Below, in pieces: positions 35,181 through 43,457 of a stretch of DNA of 64,000 nt. Below the pieces are notes generated by a model. That model ran no database searches. It worked only from the letters and a program-made list of their open reading frames with translations, and was not told the origin of the DNA. A program made the translations under genes and the position numbers. The first letter of the stretch is position 1; each line of letters opens with the position of its first letter. The DNA comes from Deinococcus puniceus (GTDB taxonomy: Bacteria; Deinococcota; Deinococci; Deinococcales; Deinococcaceae). The DNA is taken from assembly GCF_001644565.1 (NCBI RefSeq), contig NZ_CP011387.1:2340501-2404500 (forward strand). The letters run 5' to 3'.

Positions 35181-35732
35181 CTACCCCCGCTCTCCCACTC
35201 CCCCGTCCACCCGCAACTGGGTTTCCAACTTCTCGGCCTCGCGTTCGGCGTACACGTCGGCGTGAATGCGGCGCAGGGCGTTGGCGCTGGCACGCGGCAC
35301 CATTTCGCTGATGTCTGCGCCGTAGCTGGCAATTTCGCGCACCATGCTGCTGCTCACAAAGCTCCAACGGGTCGCGGCCATGATGAACACGGTTTCTACC
35401 TCGCCGATCTGACGGTTCAGGTGCGCGATCTGAAGTTCGTATTCGTAGTCCGACACGGCCCGCAGCCCGCGAATGATGATGCCTTTTTGCTGCTGGCGCA
35501 TGTAATCCACCAGCAGGCCGCCAAAGCTGTCCACGCTGACGTTGCCGAAGTGCGCGGTGGCCTCGCGCAAAATCTCCAGCCGCTCTTCTAGCGTAAATAG
35601 GTGGCGTCCGGTTTTGCGGGCGTTGTGCATCACGGTCACGGTCACGTGGTCGAAGATTTTGGCGGCCCGCGTCAGCACATCCATGTGGCCGCTGGTGATG
35701 GGGTCGAATGATCCGGGGAAGACGGCGTTCAT
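35181..35732 (-). CDS. coaD: Phosphopantetheine adenylyltransferase
   Basis: 183 residues, CoA biosynthesis: adenylylates 4'-phosphopantetheine to dephospho-CoA. It has the nucleotidyltransferase motif [26 protein letters not shown], and the C-terminal [13 protein letters not shown] motif. The ATG overlaps the rsmD stop by three bases (ATGA), so the two are coupled. Confidence 0.95.
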   Translation of the reverse strand: MNAVFPGSFDPITSGHMDVLTRAAKIFDHVTVTVMHNARKTGRHLFTLEERLEILREATAHFGNVSVDSFGGLLVDYMRQQQKGIIIRGLRAVSDYEYELQIAHLNRQIGEVETVFIMAATRWSFVSSSMVREIASYGADISEMVPRASANALRRIHADVYAEREAEKLETQLRVDGGVGERG

Positions 35733-36343
35733 GTGGGTTGGATGCTAGCGGGTTCTGAAGCTTCAGTGTTCTCGTCCTCCGCTTCTTCCAGTTCCCGCCG
35801 CTCGTAGATGGTCAGCGAGTTGCTGCCGTACTCGCGCAGTTCCCGTTCGAAGTCGGGGTGTTCGGGCAAGTTCAGGGCCACGCGCTCCCAGCGGTCTGGG
35901 TGCTGGCAAATCAGCAGGCCGCCGGGGGCCACGATCTGGCCCTTCAGGAGCGAGGCGGCGAGGCGCGGGATGTCTTGGGCATAGGGCGGGTCGCTGAACA
36001 CCACGTCGAAGCTTCCCAGCGCGGGCAGGAGGCTTTCGGCGTCGCCCTTCAAGATTCGCACCTTCAGTTGCGCGGCGCGGGCATTCTCGTCCAGTGTACG
36101 CACGCCGCGCGGGTTCATTTCGATCAGCGTGACCGAATAGCCCCGGCTGGCGGCTTCCAGCCCAATCGCGCCGCTGCCGCCGTGCATATCCAAGAATCGG
36201 CGTCCGGGGGGCGGCCCAGCAGGCAAGCGCGACGCGAGCATGTCGAACAGGCTTTTGCGAATGCGGACATTGGAGGGCCGCGCTCCTTCCGGCACCTGCA
36301 GTTCCCGGCCTTTGGCGCTGCCGCCCAGAATACGCAGGCTCAT
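35729..36343 (-). CDS. rsmD: 16S rRNA m2G966 methyltransferase RsmD
   Basis: 204 residues, class I methyltransferase. It has [20 protein letters not shown] and [15 protein letters not shown] at the N-terminus, the SAM loop [19 protein letters not shown], and catalytic FSDPPYAQD. The C-terminus has an acidic tail ([14 protein letters not shown]). Start chosen at the ATG before MSLRILGG, although an extension is open. Gene pair rsmD-coaD is a common order in bacteria. Confidence 0.94.
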   Translation of the reverse strand: MSLRILGGSAKGRELQVPEGARPSNVRIRKSLFDMLASRLPAGPPPGRRFLDMHGGSGAIGLEAASRGYSVTLIEMNPRGVRTLDENARAAQLKVRILKGDAESLLPALGSFDVVFSDPPYAQDIPRLAASLLKGQIVAPGGLLICQHPDRWERVALNLPEHPDFERELREYGSNSLTIYERRELEEAEDENTEASEPASIQPT

Positions 36344-36466
36344 AGGAGTGACCAGACAGGCAAGCCGGGGGCTGAAAACGTGAAGTTCATCCGTGCAGGG
36401 TAACGCAGCCGGAGCAGACGAACAGGCCAAGCCAGAAATCTGTCCCAGAAGTTCAATGTAGAAACA

Positions 36467-36493
36467 GGGCGGCCCCCGCTTGGAAGGCCGCCC
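36467..36493 (-). terminator. Probable terminator of the SodC-like gene
   Basis: GGGCGGCC and GGCCGCCC form an 8-bp stem with an 11-base loop, followed by CTGTTTCT on the minus strand. The T-run is weak. Confidence 0.55.
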
Positions 36494-36529
36494 CGAATAC
36501 CGCTGTGATCTGTGCTTGGAAATCAGTCC

Positions 36530-36973
36530 TTAGAGGCGGACGCCCGTGCAGGCCACGCCCGCGTCGGCTGGGGTGCCCGTCGCGCCCGTTGCGGTGTGAA
36601 TGTTGAAGTAGGTCGCTGCCGTGACCACATTGGCGGCCACTTCGCCGTTGAGGGCCAGATAACCGCTGCTGTCGGTCTTGCCCACAATCGTGCTGGCCAT
36701 GATCGGTGCGCCGCCGCTCTTGCAGGGGTCAGCGCTGGCCGTGCCCTGCACGTGGTAGTGGGCCACGTAGTAGGTATCGGCCTTCAGGCCAGTCACGCGG
36801 GCAGCGGTCATGACCATATCGCCGCGCCGCACGTTTACGCCGCCCACAGGATTCAGCTCACCAGCGGCAGGTTGCTTGCCCAGCGTGTAATTGGTACCGA
36901 TGCCCCGGTCAATCAGGCTGCAAGAGGACAGGGCGGCGGCGGCAACGGCAGAAAGCATCAGGATTCGTTTCAT
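36530..36973 (-). CDS. Lipoprotein with a SodC/CHRD-like fold
   Basis: 147 residues. The lipoprotein signal ends ALSSC with lipobox Cys18. The mature part has GGVNVRRGDMV, VTGLKADTYYVAHYHVQGTAS followed by DPCKSGGAP, then YLALNGEVAANVVTAATYFNIHTATG. The AHYHxxG and C-terminal ACTGVRL resemble copper-zinc superoxide dismutase-type secreted proteins, but too few metal His are visible to claim activity. A GGAGG ribosome site (AGGAGAACC read on the minus strand as GGTTCTCC) and a leader hairpin lie upstream. Confidence 0.7.
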   Translation of the reverse strand: MKRILMLSAVAAAALSSCSLIDRGIGTNYTLGKQPAAGELNPVGGVNVRRGDMVMTAARVTGLKADTYYVAHYHVQGTASADPCKSGGAPIMASTIVGKTDSSGYLALNGEVAANVVTAATYFNIHTATGATGTPADAGVACTGVRL

Positions 36974-36987
36974 GGGGAGAACCTCCA

Positions 36988-37024
36988 GACCACGCCCCTA
37001 TGCACAGCATGGGTTGGCGTGGTC
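36988..37024 (-). promoter_or_regulatory. Hairpin in the 5' leader of the SodC-like gene
   Basis: GACCACGCC pairs with GGCGTGGTC (36988-36996 and 37016-37024), with ATGC-ACA-GCAT inside. It ends about 14 bases before the ATG and overlaps the region just ahead of the ribosome site. Confidence 0.5.
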
Positions 37025-37138
37025 TTTAGAATGTGACGCTATGCTGCACTGCTGCCGAGTTGGTCAAGAGTAGTCCCGCCCGCAAATTGAAGGGCACGCC
37101 AACCTGTTCTAAAGATTGGGCCAACACGACCACACAAA

Positions 37139-37166
37139 GCGCCGCCTGCACAGGAGCAGACGGCGC
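37139..37166 (-). terminator. Terminator of the YbjN-domain gene
   Basis: GCGCCGTCTGC on the minus strand pairs with GCAGGCGGCGC (11 bp, one G-U), followed by TTTGTG. It lies 42 bases after the gene's stop. Confidence 0.75.
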
Positions 37167-37207
37167 GGCAAAACTATGGTGCCTTAAAACTATGTTTCCC
37201 CCGGCGG

Positions 37208-37726
37208 TTATTCTTCCAGCGACTCGCTGAAGCCGTCGACATCATCCAAGTACTCGGTCATCCATGCTTTCAGGGCCGTTTTCAGGTAGCCGCCCGCGAT
37301 CATCATGGTGGCGTCAAGGTAATAGCTGCCCTCATAGATGTAGGCCTGAGTGTAGTAGTTGCCGTTCCATTCGTTGGCCAGTTCTACGTCTAGGGCATCT
37401 TCATCGTCGCTGTAGTCCCAGTAGGAGCTGGCGGTCACGCGGGTGCAGACGTTGCTCTTGCAATTGCTGAACCACATGTCTACTTGGCGTTCGCCCGCCG
37501 TCACCGTGAGGCTGGGATCTTCGTCGGGGTTGGCCGGATTGACCGTGACCTTGTAGCCTGCCTCGCGCAGGACGGCGGCCACGCTGTTGGGCGTCGCGGC
37601 CTGAATCTGACCAGTGCTGCCGCCTACGGTGGGCGCGGCAGCTCCCCCGGCAGAGGCCACACCAAGTCCGGAGGTCAGCAGAAGGGCGGCAGCAAGAAGC
37701 ACCTTGTTCACTGGTTTTGTCTTCAT
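37208..37726 (-). CDS. Secreted YbjN-domain protein
   Basis: 172 residues. A signal peptide (VLLAAALLLTSGLGVASAGGA) is followed by a YbjN-type domain: SVAAVLREAGYKVTV, VDMWFSNCKSNVCTRVTASS, and the acidic LDVELANEWNGNYYTQAYI. A TAATGT -10 box lies six bases before the ATG. Two near-identical 10-base repeats, TGACGTAATG and TGACGTTATG, overlap the box and the start and could be a regulator site. Function unknown. Confidence 0.82.
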   Translation of the reverse strand: MKTKPVNKVLLAAALLLTSGLGVASAGGAAAPTVGGSTGQIQAATPNSVAAVLREAGYKVTVNPANPDEDPSLTVTAGERQVDMWFSNCKSNVCTRVTASSYWDYSDDEDALDVELANEWNGNYYTQAYIYEGSYYLDATMMIAGGYLKTALKAWMTEYLDDVDGFSESLEE

Positions 37727-37860
37727 AACGTCACATTACGTCATTTTTACGGCCAATTGCTGTATGTATTGGGGGGGATACGAGCGCGGCCTTCGGCGTT
37801 CCTTACCGTTCGGCTTACAACACTCATTCTTCACATGATTTCGTCTGTGCATTGTGAGGT

Positions 37861-38940
37861 ATGACCCCGCCGCCCACCGAGTCTGCTGCTCTTGCCCGTG
37901 AATCCTCGTCTTCCAACCGCACGCGCAAACGCACATTCGGTGTGTACATCGGCAGATTCGAGCCGCCGCACATGGCCCACCTGCTGGTGATGCAAGAAGC
38001 GCTGGAGAGCGTGCAGAAGCTGATCGTGGTGATCGGTAGCGCCGAGGCCGCCCGCAACACCAAAAACCCGTTTACGGCAGCCGAGCGGGAAGCGGTGCTG
38101 ACGGCCATGCTGGAAGGCGTGGGCATTAAGAAATCGCGCCTGCTGTTCGTGCATGTCCGCGACTACTTTTATAATGAAGGGCTGTGGCTGGGAGCCGTGC
38201 AGCGCGGCGTACAGGCCCACACGCACGGCAGCAGCGACGTAGCCCTGATCGGTCATGTCAAGGATGAAAGCAGTTACTACCTGCGTTCCTTTCCGGCTTG
38301 GGAGTTTATTCCGACGCATGTGGTTAGCCCGCTGAGTGCCACCGATGTTCGCAAGGCGTACTTTGAAGACCGCCTAGACGATGTGCGGGGCATGGTTCCG
38401 CCCGCCGTGCATGCCTTCTTGGATGCCTTCCGCGCCCTGCCCGAATACGCCGAGTTGCGTGAGGAATACCAGTATTTGCAGGCCTACCGCGCCGCGTGGA
38501 AAGACGCGCCGTTCGCGCCCGTGTTCGTGACCACCGACGCCGTGATCACGCGCAGCGGGCATGTGCTGGTGGTGCGGCGGGCGGGGTTGCCGGGCCGGGG
38601 CCGCCTTGCCATGCCGGGGGGTTTTCTGGAACCCGGAGAAACGCTGCTGCACTGCGCTGTGCGCGAGGCGCACGAAGAAACTGGCCTCAGCGAGGGCGTG
38701 AATCTGGCCGGAGCCTTACGCGCTCAGGCGGTGTTCGATTACCCAGACCGCAGCCAGCGCGGGCGCACTATTACGCACGCCTACCACTTCGATTTGGGCA
38801 TAGGCCAGTTGCCCCTGCTACGGGCCGCCAGCGACGCCGCCGAAGCCTTCTGGCTGCCGATGAGCGAGGCGCTAGCGCACCCGGAACTCTTTTTCGAGGA
38901 TCACCACGCGATCATCGAACACTTTTTGATGCGGGGGTAG
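37861..38940 (+). CDS. Bifunctional NMN adenylyltransferase/Nudix hydrolase
   Basis: 359 residues. An N-terminal nucleotidyltransferase domain ([18 protein letters not shown] with the HxxH-type motif, and [12 protein letters not shown]) adenylylates NMN to NAD. A C-terminal Nudix domain (about 225-355) has the box [24 protein letters not shown], expected to cleave ADP-ribose or NADH. The same architecture occurs in the cyanobacterial slr0787 type. First gene of an NAD salvage cluster, immediately followed by nadV. Confidence 0.93.
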   Translation: MTPPPTESAALARESSSSNRTRKRTFGVYIGRFEPPHMAHLLVMQEALESVQKLIVVIGSAEAARNTKNPFTAAEREAVLTAMLEGVGIKKSRLLFVHVRDYFYNEGLWLGAVQRGVQAHTHGSSDVALIGHVKDESSYYLRSFPAWEFIPTHVVSPLSATDVRKAYFEDRLDDVRGMVPPAVHAFLDAFRALPEYAELREEYQYLQAYRAAWKDAPFAPVFVTTDAVITRSGHVLVVRRAGLPGRGRLAMPGGFLEPGETLLHCAVREAHEETGLSEGVNLAGALRAQAVFDYPDRSQRGRTITHAYHFDLGIGQLPLLRAASDAAEAFWLPMSEALAHPELFFEDHHAIIEHFLMRG

Positions 38941-38958
38941 ACCCAAGAACTCACTAAT

Positions 38959-38985
38959 CTCATAATTACAGGTATAGATTATGAG
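38959..38985 (+). promoter_or_regulatory. Candidate operator upstream of nadV
   Basis: CTCATAAT (38959-38966) and ATTATGAG (38978-38985) form a perfect 8-bp inverted repeat with an 11-base spacer, 44 bases before the nadV ATG and 18 bases after the preceding stop. Such palindromes upstream of NAD salvage genes are typical of NrtR-type or similar regulators. No regulator gene is in the window. Confidence 0.55.
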
Positions 38986-39028
38986 ACAGGACATTACCCC
39001 CTCTCCCCTGCTCTAAAGGAGTTTGACC

Positions 39029-40426
39029 ATGACTGCCCCTCTGCATCTGCTGGCCGACGACAACCTGATTCTGGACACCGACAGCTACAAAAGCAGCCAC
39101 TTTCTTCAGTATCCGGCGGGCACCACGCGGCTGTTTTCCTACCTCGAATCTCGCGGCGGGCGGTACCCAGTCACGCGCTTTTTTGGGCTGCAATACCTGC
39201 TCGACCGCTACCTGACGCGCCGCGTAACGGCCCCGATGGTGGAAGAAGCCCGCGACCTGATCGAAGCGCACGGCGAACCTTTTCCCTACGACGGCTGGAT
39301 GCGTGTGGTGAACGTTCACGGCGGCAAGCTGCCCCTAGAAATCCGCGCCGTACCCGAAGGGACGCTGGTGCCGATTCACAACGTGCTGATGAGTGTGACC
39401 AACACCGACCCCGAATTGCCGTGGTTGGTGGGCTGGTTCGAAACCATGTTGATGCGGGTTTGGTACCCCACCACCGTCGCCACGCAGAGCTACCACATCC
39501 GCGAAATTATCCGCGCCGTGCTGGAACAGACCAGTGACCGCGCCGCCGAGGAACTGCCGTTCAAGCTGCATGATTTTGGCAGCCGGGGCGTCAGCAGCCG
39601 CGAAAGCGCCGGGCTGGGCGGCCTCGCACACCTGATCAACTTTCAGGGCAGCGATACGCTGGAAGCCCTGCGCGTGGCCCGCAACCACTACGGCGCAGAC
39701 ATTGCAGGCTTCAGCATTCCCGCATCCGAGCACAGCACGATTACCAGTTGGGGCAAAGAGCATGAGGTGGACGCCTACCGCAACATGATTCGGCAGTTCG
39801 GCAAACCCGGCGGCCTATACGCGGTGGTCAGCGACTCCTACGATCTGAAATACGCCATCAACGTGCATTGGGGCGAAACGCTACGCCAAGAGGTCATCGA
39901 CTGCGGCGCAACTCTGGTGGTGCGGCCCGACAGCGGCGAACCGCCTGCGATGGTGCGCCTCGCCGTGAACGCGCTGGCCGCCAAATTCGGCACCACCCTC
40001 AATTCCAAGGGCTTCAAGGTGCTGAACCATGTGCGCGTGCTTCAGGGCGACGGCATAGACGAAACCACCATTCGCCAGATTTTGCAAAACCTCGTGGTAG
40101 ACGGCTACAGCGCCGAAAACGTGGCCTTTGGCATGGGCGGCGCACTCCTGCAAAAAGTAGACCGCGACACCCAACGCTTTGCCTATAAAGCCAGCGCGGG
40201 CCTGATTGACGGCGAATACCGGGGCATCTACAAAGACCCCGTGACCGATCCCGGCAAACGCAGTAAAGACGGTGTGCTGGACTTGGTGCAGGAAAACGGG
40301 CGCATGGTCACCAAGGCGTATAAAACCTTCGACACCGACTTTCCCGGCTCGCTGATGCGGACGGTGTACAGGGACGGAGAGATGTTAGTGCGGGATACTC
40401 TGGATGAGGTTAGGGGGCGGGTGTAG
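39029..40426 (+). CDS. nadV: Nicotinamide phosphoribosyltransferase
   Basis: 465 residues. It makes NMN from nicotinamide and PRPP, the entry of NAD salvage. It has LDTDSYKSSHFLQYP, FKLHDFGSRGVSSRESAGLG, GFSIPASEHSTITSWG, VVRPDSGEPPAMVRL and VAFGMGGALLQKVDRDTQ, matching NadV/NAMPT-type enzymes. AAAGGAG seven bases before the ATG at 39029; a TTG six bases earlier is not needed. The product feeds the NMN adenylyltransferases on either side of it. Confidence 0.95.
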   Translation: MTAPLHLLADDNLILDTDSYKSSHFLQYPAGTTRLFSYLESRGGRYPVTRFFGLQYLLDRYLTRRVTAPMVEEARDLIEAHGEPFPYDGWMRVVNVHGGKLPLEIRAVPEGTLVPIHNVLMSVTNTDPELPWLVGWFETMLMRVWYPTTVATQSYHIREIIRAVLEQTSDRAAEELPFKLHDFGSRGVSSRESAGLGGLAHLINFQGSDTLEALRVARNHYGADIAGFSIPASEHSTITSWGKEHEVDAYRNMIRQFGKPGGLYAVVSDSYDLKYAINVHWGETLRQEVIDCGATLVVRPDSGEPPAMVRLAVNALAAKFGTTLNSKGFKVLNHVRVLQGDGIDETTIRQILQNLVVDGYSAENVAFGMGGALLQKVDRDTQRFAYKASAGLIDGEYRGIYKDPVTDPGKRSKDGVLDLVQENGRMVTKAYKTFDTDFPGSLMRTVYRDGEMLVRDTLDEVRGRV

Positions 40427-40428
40427 AG

Positions 40429-40911
40429 ATGACCCGCTCAGACGCTTGGCTACAAAACCTCTTCCCAGACAACGCCGAACGCACGTTGCCTTGGCCGGAA
40501 GTAGGCCAGACGTTGACGCTTTGGCGGCCTGTAGGAGAGCATGAACTGGCCCTGATCGCCGCGAGCCAGTGGGCCGCCTTTCCGCCCCGCCTCCCCGATC
40601 AGCCGATTTTCTATCCGGTGCTGAACCGTCCCTATGCCGAAGAGATCGCCCGCGACTGGAACGCGAAACGCAATAACCTGCCTGTCGGCTACGTGACTGA
40701 ATTTGAGGTGCAGGCGAAAGTGGCGACAAGCTACGACATTCAGATCGTCGGGTCAGAGGGCATTCATCAGGAACTCTGGGTTCCGGCAGAAGAACTGGAC
40801 GCCTTCAATGCCGCCATCACTGGGCCAATTCGCGTGGTGGCGCACTTTGCAGGCGAGAGTTATACGGGGGAAATTGACTCAGTAACGCATCTGCCTCAAG
40901 GAGTCCAATGA
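40429..40911 (+). CDS. Crystallin-J1-like protein in the NAD cluster
   Basis: 160 residues. GEHELALIAASQWAAFPPRLPDQPIFYPVLNRPYAEEIARDWNAK followed by VGYVTEFEVQAKV and HQELWVPAEELDAFNAAI resembles small proteins annotated as ADP-ribosylation/crystallin J1, which are about the same length. No catalytic motif of ADP-ribosylglycohydrolases is visible. The start is two bases after the nadV stop and the stop overlaps the pnuC ATG, so it belongs to the operon. The exact role is unknown. Confidence 0.75.
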   Translation: MTRSDAWLQNLFPDNAERTLPWPEVGQTLTLWRPVGEHELALIAASQWAAFPPRLPDQPIFYPVLNRPYAEEIARDWNAKRNNLPVGYVTEFEVQAKVATSYDIQIVGSEGIHQELWVPAEELDAFNAAITGPIRVVAHFAGESYTGEIDSVTHLPQGVQ

Positions 40912-41498
40912 CCCTTTTCACCCTCCCCATTCCCCCACTTGTCCTAGACCTCGCGGGCGGCCTGTGCGTCCTCATCAGTCTGTACTACCTCTGGAGCAAA
41001 GCAAGCACATACTGGCACTGGTCTAATGCGTCGCTGCTGCCGTATTTCCTGCTGTTCGTGGGCGGGGGGCAATGGCTGCTGGCGGGCTTGCAGGTCACGT
41101 ACCTGATTTTCGGCATTCACGGCCTGTACCTGTGGCACCTAGAGGCGCGGCGCAACCGGGGCGAAGTCCGGTTCAACGAACCGCTCTGGTACGGCGTCAC
41201 GTGGATCGCCAGTCTGCTGATTTTTGCCTACACCATCGCTGTCACCGACTTTTCGGCGGTGTGGAACTGGGTGCAGTTCGCGGCGGTGTCGCTGGCCCTG
41301 ATCGCCAACTTTGCCACCACGCGGCGCTGGGCCTGGTCTTGGCCCGTGTGGATCGCGGTGAATGCGGTGCAGGCCGTGTTCTTCTGGCACGCCGAATACT
41401 GGGTACTGTTTGGGCTGCAATTCGTGCTGGCGGCCATGAGCGTGTACGGCTGGCAAGCATGGCGGCGTGACGAAGCCCGGACGGTGGCCCTTGCCTGA
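40908..41498 (+). CDS. pnuC: Nicotinamide riboside transporter PnuC
   Basis: 196 residues, about seven membrane helices. PnuC proteins take up nicotinamide riboside by facilitated diffusion. It has GGLCVLISLYYLWSK, IHGLYLWHLEARRNRG and the signature TTRRWAWSWPVWIAVNAVQAVFFWHAEYW. The ATG overlaps the upstream stop. Imported riboside would be phosphorylated by the NadR-like kinase encoded next. Confidence 0.94.
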   Translation: MTLFTLPIPPLVLDLAGGLCVLISLYYLWSKASTYWHWSNASLLPYFLLFVGGGQWLLAGLQVTYLIFGIHGLYLWHLEARRNRGEVRFNEPLWYGVTWIASLLIFAYTIAVTDFSAVWNWVQFAAVSLALIANFATTRRWAWSWPVWIAVNAVQAVFFWHAEYWVLFGLQFVLAAMSVYGWQAWRRDEARTVALA

Positions 41499-42492
41499 GC
41501 CGGGTCTCTACTCGCATGGCCTGATCATCGGCAAGTTTGCCCCCTTTCATCTGGGCCACCGACTGCTCATTCAGCGGGCGCTAGAGCAGTGCGAACGGGT
41601 CAGTGTGTGGGTCTACTCCCGGCCCGACTTTGCCCAGATGCCTTCGCCCCTGCGCCGCAACTGGATTCGGGAGGTGTTCCCGGCGCGGCTGTTTCCGGGG
41701 TTACACCTTCTGCCCGATGCCCCGTCTCCCCCACTGAACACCGAACCCGACGCCACCCACCGCGCCTATGTGCGGGCCGTGCTGGACGGCTGGAACATTC
41801 ATCCCGACGCCGTGTTTACTTCTGAAGCCTACGGCGACGCGCTGGCTGCCGAACTGGGCGCAGTGCATGTGTGCGTGGACGCGGCGCGGGCGACGGTTCC
41901 CATTTCGGGCACGCAACTCCGGGCCGACATGCATGGGCAGCGGGCTTATTTGGAACCACACGTGTACGCCCATTTTGTACAACGTGTAGCCGTGCTGGGC
42001 GCAGAAAGCACCGGCAAAAGCACCCTCACGCGGGCGTTGGGCGAGAGCCTTGGCACAACTTGGGTGCGCGAGTACGGGCGCGACGTGTACGAGCGGGAAA
42101 ATGGAGTGCTGATGCCGGAGCATTTTCTGGAAATCGCCCTCGGCCACCGCGCTCTAGAGGACGAGGCCGCCCGCGCTCCCGGCGTGCACCGCTGGGTCTT
42201 TTGCGATACCCACGCCGCCACCACGCTGATGTGGTCATATTTGCTGACTGGCACGGCATTGCCTGAACTGCACGCTCTAGCCGACGCCTGCCGCACCCGC
42301 TATACCCACACGCTGCTCTGCGCCCCCGACCTCCCCCACGAACAAGACGGCTGGCGGGCCAATACCGAAGTTCGTACCGTGCAGCAGGGCTTTATTCGGC
42401 AGGATCTGGGCACGCGGGGCAGCGCGTTCACGGAGGTCACCGGCAGCGTAGAAGCGCGGGTGGAACAGGTTCGCGCCCTTCTGGAACAGTGA
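41467..42492 (+). CDS. nadR: NadR-like NMN adenylyltransferase and ribosylnicotinamide kinase
   Basis: 341 residues. The N-terminal half is an adenylyltransferase (IIGKFAPFHLGHRLLIQRAL, SGTQLRADMHG). The C-terminal half is a kinase with Walker A LGAESTGKSTLTRALGE, VREYGRDVYEREN and a DLPHEQDGWRANTEVR lid. The N-terminal repressor HTH of enterobacterial NadR is missing. It starts at GTG 41467, overlapping pnuC by 32 bases. With the first gene of the cluster it gives two NMN adenylyltransferases. Confidence 0.92.
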   Translation: MTKPGRWPLPEPGLYSHGLIIGKFAPFHLGHRLLIQRALEQCERVSVWVYSRPDFAQMPSPLRRNWIREVFPARLFPGLHLLPDAPSPPLNTEPDATHRAYVRAVLDGWNIHPDAVFTSEAYGDALAAELGAVHVCVDAARATVPISGTQLRADMHGQRAYLEPHVYAHFVQRVAVLGAESTGKSTLTRALGESLGTTWVREYGRDVYERENGVLMPEHFLEIALGHRALEDEAARAPGVHRWVFCDTHAATTLMWSYLLTGTALPELHALADACRTRYTHTLLCAPDLPHEQDGWRANTEVRTVQQGFIRQDLGTRGSAFTEVTGSVEARVEQVRALLEQ

Positions 42493-42566
42493 ACTTTCGT
42501 AACAACTTGCAAGCCGCCGGGTCATGATTCAAGGTGACACTTAAGGTACGAACTGGAGGCCCACTT

Positions 42567-43292
42567 GTGACGAACGATCCGAACAATCCCGGCCCTAAGC
42601 CCGATGCTCCCGCTTCCCCGTCCGGCTCCACTTCGGGCAACGCGCCGCACTGGGCCGACACGTTTGATACAAAAACTGCTGATACCAAAGCTGCGCCCAG
42701 CCCAAGCCCTAGCGAACCTGCAAAGCCGTCTAGCGTCAACCTCGGTAAGCACGCGGCGGAACCTGTTCCCAGCACGGCCCCCGGCCAGACACCCAGCCAC
42801 ACGCCCTACCGCAGCGACGATCCGTTCGGGCAGGTCACGGGGGGCAAGAGTACGCCCGCGCCGACGGCTTACGCGCCTGCGCCCCAGCCTGCGCCGATGG
42901 GCCAGCCTCTGCCGCCACCCACGTCCTCACAGCTCTGGAACGATGCTCAAAGTTCCGTCCAATCTTCGGTGCAGGGCGGCCTGAACCAACTTGCCTCTGC
43001 CGATGCCAGCACCAAAAAACTGATCGCGGGCTTGCTGGCGATCTTTCTGGGCAGCCTCGGCATTCACAAGTTCTATCTGGGCATCACCAAACCGGGCATA
43101 CTCATGCTGGCCCTCACGCTCGGCGGCTACCTGATGTTTGGCCTACTGTGGTGGATCGGCATCGGCTTCCTGTTCCTGCTGCTGCCCTTTGTCATGAGCA
43201 TTGTGGGCCTGATCGAAGGCATCCTGTACCTCACCAAATCCGACGCCGACTTTGACGCGAAATATGTGCGCGGCAAGCAGGAATGGCTCTAA
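42567..43292 (+). CDS. TM2-domain protein with Pro-rich N-terminus
   Basis: 241 residues. The first ~140 residues are Pro/Ala/Ser-rich and low in complexity. The C-terminus is a TM2 domain: KKLIAGLLAIFLGSLGIHKFYLG followed by the second hydrophobic helix, with the GxHxFYLG signature. A strong GGAGG eight bases before GTG 42567 sets the start; an earlier GTG is not preceded by a ribosome site. Cell-envelope role inferred only from the fold. Confidence 0.85.
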   Translation: MTNDPNNPGPKPDAPASPSGSTSGNAPHWADTFDTKTADTKAAPSPSPSEPAKPSSVNLGKHAAEPVPSTAPGQTPSHTPYRSDDPFGQVTGGKSTPAPTAYAPAPQPAPMGQPLPPPTSSQLWNDAQSSVQSSVQGGLNQLASADASTKKLIAGLLAIFLGSLGIHKFYLGITKPGILMLALTLGGYLMFGLLWWIGIGFLFLLLPFVMSIVGLIEGILYLTKSDADFDAKYVRGKQEWL

Positions 43293-43320
43293 AGCACTGA
43301 GACGGACAGACCGCAGGAAA

Positions 43321-43357
43321 AGGACGCTGGAGCAGTTGCCCAAGCGTCCTTTTTTTG
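43321..43357. terminator. Bidirectional terminator
   Basis: AGGACGCT (43321-43328) pairs with AGCGTCCT (43343-43350), followed by TTTTTTT on the + strand and preceded by AAAA. Serves the TM2 gene and the converging DUF4132-like gene. Confidence 0.85.
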
Positions 43358-43407
43358 GTCGAGGTTGGATAGAGAGTGCAAGGATTTCGGGTGAGGTTGG
43401 AATCTTT

Positions 43408-43439
43408 CCTTAAACCCTAGACCCCTAAACGCCCTCCCA
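43408..43439. repeat. CCCTAGACCCTTAGA dispersed repeat, copy 3
   Basis: CCTTAAACCCTAGACCCCTAAACGCCCTCCC, a diverged copy. Confidence 0.7.
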
Positions 43440-43457
43440 CGTATCGCCAATAGCCTC

